64,000 bases of DNA from contig NC_066585.1 in NCBI RefSeq assembly GCF_024323335.1, positions 346,262,846 to 346,326,845 of the forward strand, in the 5' to 3' direction. The stretch is from Lathyrus oleraceus (taxonomy: Eukaryota; Streptophyta; Magnoliopsida; Fabales; Fabaceae). Of this stretch, positions 59,001-64,000 are shown one piece after another; the stretch's first letter is position 1, and every line of letters starts with the position of its first letter. The translations under genes and the position numbers were made by a program. Under the pieces are notes generated by a model. It ran no database searches, had not been told where the DNA came from, and saw only the letters and a list, made by a program, of their open reading frames with translations.

Positions 59001-59562
59001 AGTTGCTTCGATTTGACCTCAAAGCAACTCAATCTTGTTGCCTACATTGGTAGGACTTCAGCCGACCAAAAATAAAAGAGAATGGTGAAGAATTGAGAGA
59101 GAATCGAAGAGAGAAAGTTTAGTAAATTTCACCTTCTGTTTATAATGATGAAGCTCGATCTGGATCTCAATTTGCTTGGGCTTGCTTCCACTTTATTCCA
59201 GGAGGTGAATTGAGAGCTCAAATGACTTGGATTCTTGGAGTTTCAACTTCAAAACAAAAGTGAAATCGAAACTTGATTTTCAATTGAAACCCCTCAAGTT
59301 TATCCTCTAATGGTGATGGGAAGGTTGCAGAAGCAAAGCTTGGGCAATGTGTTCATATTTCTGAGCATGAGACAATGTATTTATAGGCTTGGCAATTGAT
59401 TTCCACACACTTCCCTTAAAATTCCAAAAATAGCAATTCTCATGTGCATGCTTGCATGGGCATGAGATAGGCCCATGAAATGATGTCAAAAGGTCCAAAG
59501 ATGATCATGAGTGATACTGAAAGTATAACATGAAGCCATGCATTTGAAATTGAGAAGTAGTT
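56080..59562 (-). repeat. 5' LTR of Ogre B, cut by element E
   Basis: Starts TGTAGCGGTAAACTC on the plus strand and follows the 3' LTR copy up to GAAATTGAGAAGT, where E begins. It keeps the 337-bp segment missing from the other LTR. TATAAATA on the minus strand at 59378-59385. The rest of the LTR would lie right of E, outside the window. Confidence 0.83.
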
Positions 59563-61186
59563 GTCGCAACCTGAAAAATACAGTGTGCGAAAAAAAAACA
59601 ACCGGCGAAAGAAAATGACAGAAGAGTCGCCACCGTGCGTTATTTATCCCAAGGGAGGGAAAGGAAATGCTCGAAGTAAACCTGAAAAAGGAAAGGACAA
59701 GACGGGGTCTCGCAACCAAATCTTGGGTTTGGGAGTCGGTTATGCGAAGGGAAGGTATTAGCACCCCTACGCATCCGTAGTACTCTACGGGATCCACTTT
59801 TGTAGTTTTTGTCTAAAGGGTGTGGGTTTATCTTGTGCTGTTTGCCAAAAAAAAAGGGGTTAAATGAAAATGACTCGCGCGGATGTCGCATCCACTGCAT
59901 ACGTATCTCATCTGAATATGAGAATCAGAGTCTTCGTAGCTCGGCTGACCTATGGGTTGGGGGGATGTATGCTCGCTAAGACATCGTGTCTTATGCCTAC
60001 GTATCTCATCTGGAATGAGAATCAGAGCAAGCCGTAGTTCGGCTAACTACGGGGTTATGGATTGGGTTTTGGACGAACGACGTTACTACGCAATCTACCG
60101 GATGCTCGACCTTTGGAGACTTACTCGCCTGTAGTAGAAGGAGTAAACGTGTTGCTTTGGGTTTTAGGGTTTGGGATGCTCGAGGGTAAAAAGGTAGTCC
60201 TTGACGAAGGAACCGCGCTACCTGCAGGGATATGAATACAAAACACAAAACATGTATCTCAAAGTAAAATGCCACCAAGGGGCTCAAACATTGCCTCCTA
60301 TCGAGGTCTTCCAGCTAAGAAAGCGATAAAGTATGAGAAAGGGAAAAAATTACCACACGGATAAAGATCCGAAGCTATAGCAGTTAAAGGATTAGCAACC
60401 CTGAGATCTCTCCAGCTAGACCATCAAAGAAAATCAGTCAATACGATTAATCAGGATAAACCTCCGGATGGTATCCCTGCAAGAGTATGTGAGCCCTCGC
60501 GAAAACTCAACAAAAAGGTTAGACAAACAAGGTGAAATCCAGGGAAAACAATGCCATGGCAACACAAAGACAGGTTAGAGAAACAAAATAGGGTAACCCA
60601 AAGTTGCCCCTAAATCAAAATGTAACCACATGAATAATTCCATCAAAATTCACAAAAGGCCCACAAAAAAGGTATCAAATTCACCCATAATACCTCATAC
60701 ATTTAGAGCATTCAAATTAAAGGCATAAAGATGATGGATATAGGGCAAACCTGATTGGAGAGCTTGATTGAAATTGAGTTGCACCCGTGAGGTTTACAAG
60801 TTGAGTTCCCTTCAGGGTTTGGAGGCTGCTCTGAGTTCTCTGTCAGGTCTTCTCTCACTATCTTTTTCCTCAGGGTTTTGTTCCAAGGAAACCTCAGAGT
60901 ATTTTGCTTCTCTCCCTTTTTCTCAAGTGAATCTCCCAGTGTAACTCCAAGTGTCACTCCTCTACTGAAACTTCAGTATTTATAGACTGATTTTCGTGGG
61001 TAATGGGCTCAAATGAGGGAGACCCAAGTCCAAAATAATTTGTTATATTTTATTTATTTATTTAATTAATTAATTAATTAAAATTTTTTTCTTTTTTCTT
61101 TTTTTTTTCTTTCGTTTTTTATTTTTTTTATTTCGTTTTTCGTTTTTTTTTAAGGAAAAATGAAGGGTAAATTTTGGGGTATTACA
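59563..61186 (-). repeat. 3' LTR of element E
   Basis: 1,624 bp; plus strand TGTCGCAACC...GGGTATTACA. TATAAATA on the minus strand at 60977-60984. Small ORFs here match shadows seen in the LTRs of D and are not accepted. Confidence 0.87.
60977..60984 (-). promoter_or_regulatory. TATA box of element E LTR
   Basis: TATAAATA on the minus strand, same position as in the LTRs of D. Confidence 0.65.
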
Positions 61187-61199
61187 GCTGCCCCTATTC
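61187..61199 (-). other. Polypurine tract of element E
   Basis: GAATAGGGGCAGC on the minus strand, next to the LTR. Confidence 0.83.
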
Positions 61200-61439
61200 A
61201 ATCAACTGGAGACCCGGAAAGAAGATGACAGCTGCTTTCGTGCTTTCGAGGTATCAAGGGATTGAATACAATAAAAGCCCAAAAATTTGCACTGAAGTGA
61301 AGTGAAGTAACAATGCCTGTCAGAATCGGCAAAGAGGTGGTCTTGAAAGAAGAATCCGTCTGGTACGGTGAGAGTCAGTCTGAATATCGAAAAAGAATGT
61401 TAAACTGGATACCAAAATAAATGGTAACACAGAAATAAC

Positions 61440-62150
61440 CATGGCCTGAATGCCGCTCATCAGTCTGAATACTGGAAATGACTTCGATCTGAACATCGGA
61501 AACTTGGCCTGAATGCCACAAGTCGCATCGACCTGAACGTCGAAAACTTCTTCGATCTGAACATCGGAAAATCGGCCTGAATGCCACAAGTCGCATCGAC
61601 CTGAACGTCGGAAACTTCTTCGATCTGAATATCGGGAAGACTTGGCCTGAATGCCACTTCGATCTGAATACCGGAAAATTGGCCTGAATGCCACTTCGAT
61701 CTGAATATCGGAACACTAGTCTGAATGCCACTTCGATCTGAATATCGGAAAATCGCCCTGAATGCCACAAGTCGCATCGACCTGAACGTCGGAAACTTCT
61801 TCGATCTGAACATCGAAAAGACTTGGCCTGAATGCCACTTCGATCTGAATATCGGGAAAACTGGCCTGAATGCCACTTCGATCTGGATACCGGAAAACTA
61901 GCCTGAATGCCACTTCGGTCTGGATACCGGAAAACTGGCCTGAATGCCACAAGTCGCATCGACCTGACCGTCGGAAACTTCTTCGATTTGAACATCGGAA
62001 CACTGGCCTGAATGCCACTTCGGTCTGGATACCGGAAAACTGGCCTGAATGCCACTTCGATCTGGATACCGGAAAACTGGCCTGAATGCCACAAGTTGCA
62101 TTGACCTGAACGTCGGAAACTTCTTCGATCTGAACATCGGAAAACTTCAT
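61440..62150 (-). repeat. Array of about 34 mini-hairpins with variable stems (element E)
   Basis: Every 18-25 bases there is a 14-nt inverted repeat of form stem(4)-loop(6)-stem(4) with loop CTGAAT, CTGAAC or CTGGAT on the plus strand. Stems seen: TGGC/GCCA (61505-61518), CGAT/ATCG (61485-61498), CGAC/GTCG (61529-61542), CAGT/ACTG (61461-61474), CGGT/ACCG (61916-61929). The array stays open in all three minus frames, giving arginine/serine-rich ORFs up to 289 codons without family support. Confidence 0.88.
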
Positions 62151-63440
62151 GTCTGTCAGCATTGGCAGAAATAGGGAATGATAATAGAGGCGGCGCATGG
62201 GCCAATGACACTAGCTGGGGATAACAAAGGTAAGTCATGAACAATCTTCAGTCTGAGTACTGGAAACAACTTCTAGCTTATCACTTGGGATACCGAGAAT
62301 GTTTTATGCTTACAATGTGTATGTTTGAAATATTCAATGGCGTAATGCTCCATGAAAATGGAAATGCTACGCGATTTGGAAGGATGCAATGCAATATGAT
62401 TCTACATGCAGGGATGCGAAATGCTGGGTAGAATGCCAAGCTGAGGCAAGGGGATCTGCGGGGGAAATGATTACCATCCTCTGGGCTCTGGCCAGGCTGC
62501 TGGAGATACACACCACAATGAACTCTGTGGGGAGATGACTAGCCTTGCGGTGTTCTGGCCATACCGAGACTCTGATCGAGGAAAGAATGGCATTGGAAGC
62601 CTGCTGCTGAGGAAAGCTACAATGGTTCTGGCAACCACGATTTGCGAGAGATGACTCAGTAGGGGGAGCAAACACTGATACGGTACCGAGGTTCTGCTTC
62701 AAGAAAAGAAACCATGGATCTGGCATTGGGATTATCGATCTGGCATCAAACTCTAAGGAGCAGCCACTTCTGCTGGGAAGATACAGTCTGGCACTGTCAA
62801 CTCCGTTGGGGAGTGTATGTCCTGAAACAATCGCTTGGGGAAGTGCGGTGGTGAGAAACTGCTGGGGATTGAAGAATCCAACGCTCTGATCAGCTCTGCA
62901 GGGATAAGACACCGAATTTGTCTGTTGGTGACTTCACTGGGGAAGATATTCACGATCATCTGCAGGGAATTTTAAGGAAATGCCCAGAGGGTATCTGTTC
63001 TGAATAGACGATCCAAAGCACTTAAAATTTACAGCAATTTTAAATGTTTATTAAGCATGTACATGTAAAGCCCTTATGTGTCATGATGCAATGTTTATCA
63101 AAAATTCGGACGTCATTTTTGCAAACAAAACAGTAAAATGAAGATGAAAACAGAGATATACTGAATAACATGATTTTATTGATTGAATGGCCTCTGAATA
63201 GGCATTTACATTAAGAAGCAATCCCTGGAAAGAGGTAATCGCACAATAGATAAAAACAAAAATTAATCTAATGGCAATGTGAAATGGATTTCTATTGGGT
63301 TCCAATTCTGCTATGACTTGCCCGTCTTCAAGATCTTCCAGATGATCAGCTTTCTGAAAGAGTGATTGGACTGTTTCCTATCCTTCAAAAATTTCCAGTC
63401 ATTGGCACGAGATGAGATTCAGAACTACTCAGAACGCAGT
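62151..63440 (-). other. Element E 3' UTR, no gene seen
   Basis: Recurring CTGCTGGGGA phrases and scattered short inverted repeats such as ACTCC-GTTGG-GGAGT near 62799 and CTTC-ACTGGG-GAAG near 62932. ORFs on the minus strand (62367-62912 and others) have no recognisable domain. Confidence 0.55.
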
Positions 63441-63667
63441 CATTCGCTTAATCCCTAACTTTTGCCTGGATCGCCCTTTTCGGGTTTTCAATCCACCGGG
63501 ATACCCATTTTTGCCTAAGTTGCCTTTTCAGGTTTTCAACTTACCGGGTGTACAATCTTTTTTTTATTTTTGTCCCTAATTTTTGCCCGAACCCTTTCAT
63601 TTTCTTGGTTCGCCGGGACGCCCATTTTTGCCTGGACTACTCTTTTTTACTGTCCAGCGGGTCTATT
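63441..63667 (-). repeat. Post-pol block of GGCAAAAA-type repeats (element E)
   Basis: On the minus strand GGCAAAAATTAGGG and GGCAAAAATGGG recur four to five times, with GGTGGATTGAAAACCC, nearly the same as 30642-30860 in D. Confidence 0.65.
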
Positions 63668-64000
63668 TTATGCGAAGTATTTTTTAACTGCGTCTGAGTT
63701 CATAGGGGAAGTGAAGTTTTCACCATCCATAGTTGCAAGCATTAAAGCCCCACCATCAAAAACCTTGGTGACAATATACGGTCCATCATAGTTAGGAGTC
63801 CACTTGCCCCTGTGATCTGTCTGAGGAGGAAGGATCCTTTTCAACACTAAATCTCCGACTTGGAAACAACGAGGACGCACCTTCTGATTAAAAGCCGACT
63901 CTGATACAACTGCCCATGACAAATGGCTGCCATTCGCTTCTCTTTGATAAGACTCAACTCATTGAACCTTGTCCAAATCCATTCAGCTTCGTCTAGCTTG
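63668..64000 (-). pseudogene. pol: Element E integrase C-terminus (runs off the window)
   Basis: Ends SPMNSDAVKKYFA at 63668. Upstream it has FNQKVRPRCFQVGDLVLKRI and HRGKWTPNYDGPYIV (GPY module). A frameshift near 63900 separates this from LIKEKRMAAICHGQLYQ at the window edge. Matches element D 30378-30641. Confidence 0.82.

Larger units (their letters stand above)
39148..59562 (-). mobile_element. Ogre element B, full layout but decayed
   Basis: Minus strand, over 20 kb. From right to left: 5' LTR (interrupted by E at 59563), tRNA-Arg primer site, leader, ORF1, gag, protease, intron-like gap, reverse transcriptase, RNase H and a second RNase H, integrase, long 3' UTR, polypurine tract, 3' LTR. 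Many stops and frameshifts in every gene. The LTRs differ at roughly one base in 15-20 in the stretch I compared, plus a 337-bp deletion in the 3' LTR, so it is an old copy. Confidence 0.87.
59563..64000 (-). mobile_element. Tat-lineage element E, 3' part (same family as D)
   Basis: Minus strand: 3' LTR (59563-61186), polypurine tract, 3' UTR with a long mini-hairpin array, post-pol block and integrase C-terminus. It runs off the right edge. The LTR is clearly homologous to the LTRs of D, down to the TATA box and terminal TGTCGCAACCTG / GCGACA. Inserted in the 5' LTR of Ogre B; the left target copy would be gtagt (59558-59562). Confidence 0.86.

Noticed and set aside
61440..62150. CRISPR-like appearance: short palindromic repeats at regular spacing
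   Set aside because: Plant retrotransposon context, repeats of 14 nt, spacers themselves repeated, no cas genes.
61375..62244. Arginine/serine-rich ORF of 289 codons resembling an RS-type protein
   Set aside because: Made entirely of mini-hairpin repeats in a 3' UTR, with equally open alternative frames. Treated as repeat, not gene.
62367..62912. 181-codon ORF on the minus strand in element E 3' UTR
   Set aside because: No recognisable domain, other frames overlap it, and it lies between pol and LTR where non-coding repeats are expected.
1..64000. A host gene hidden between elements
   Set aside because: Every stretch could be assigned to a retroelement LTR, UTR or coding part; no unassigned interval long enough with coding character remained.

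Overview
This window looks like repeat DNA from a large plant genome, most likely a legume of the pea, vetch and lentil tribe (Fabeae). It carries several long-LTR Ogre/Tat elements primed by tRNA-Arg, an Athila/Cyclops-type element primed by tRNA-Asp, a SIRE-type copia element and a Tekay chromovirus. I found no host gene, no rRNA or tRNA gene (the tRNA-like strings are primer-binding sites), and no prokaryotic-type system. Species assignment is inference.

Nearly all 64 kb can be read as nested LTR retrotransposons. (1) An old minus-strand Ogre-type element F (37182-39147 visible) is the outer host. (2) An Athila/Cyclops-type element (minus strand, from before base 1 to 37181) sits inside F's LTR. 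Its order along the minus strand is 5' LTR 37181-35129, tRNA-Asp primer site, gag (34997-34636, resuming 22872-21947), integrase C-terminus (14108-13546), Athila-type ORF downstream of pol (12639-12080, resuming 3378-2914), polypurine tract and 3' LTR (1327 and below). (3) Inside Athila are a nearly intact Tekay chromovirus (3379-12079, minus, 5-bp target duplication), a 3'-truncated SIRE-type copia (14109-15734, plus), an Ogre fragment A truncated at both ends (15735-21946, minus), and a Tat-type element D with both LTRs (22873-34635, plus, inserted in gag). Athila protease, reverse transcriptase and most of integrase are missing between A and SIRE. (4) On the right, a full-layout but decayed Ogre B (39148-59562, minus) lies in the 3' UTR repeats of F. 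The LTR of B is itself hit by a second D-family element E (59563 past the window end, minus).

Coding capacity: the Tekay gag-pol is one reading frame with a single TAG; everything else carries several stops, frameshifts or deletions. D lacks reverse transcriptase and the integrase core, so it could only move with enzymes supplied in trans. A and B have the extra Ogre ORF1 upstream of gag; D does not.

The most unusual signal is non-coding. The 3' UTRs of four Ogre/Tat elements (B, D, E, F) hold arrays of very short inverted repeats. Within each element the loop is nearly constant while the 4-5 bp stems change on both sides together. Athila separately carries a 43-nt nested palindrome in its LTRs and between integrase and the downstream ORF, and its two LTR copies have lost different palindrome parts. 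Its 5' LTR also has a threefold 321-bp duplication that includes a piece of the primer-binding site.
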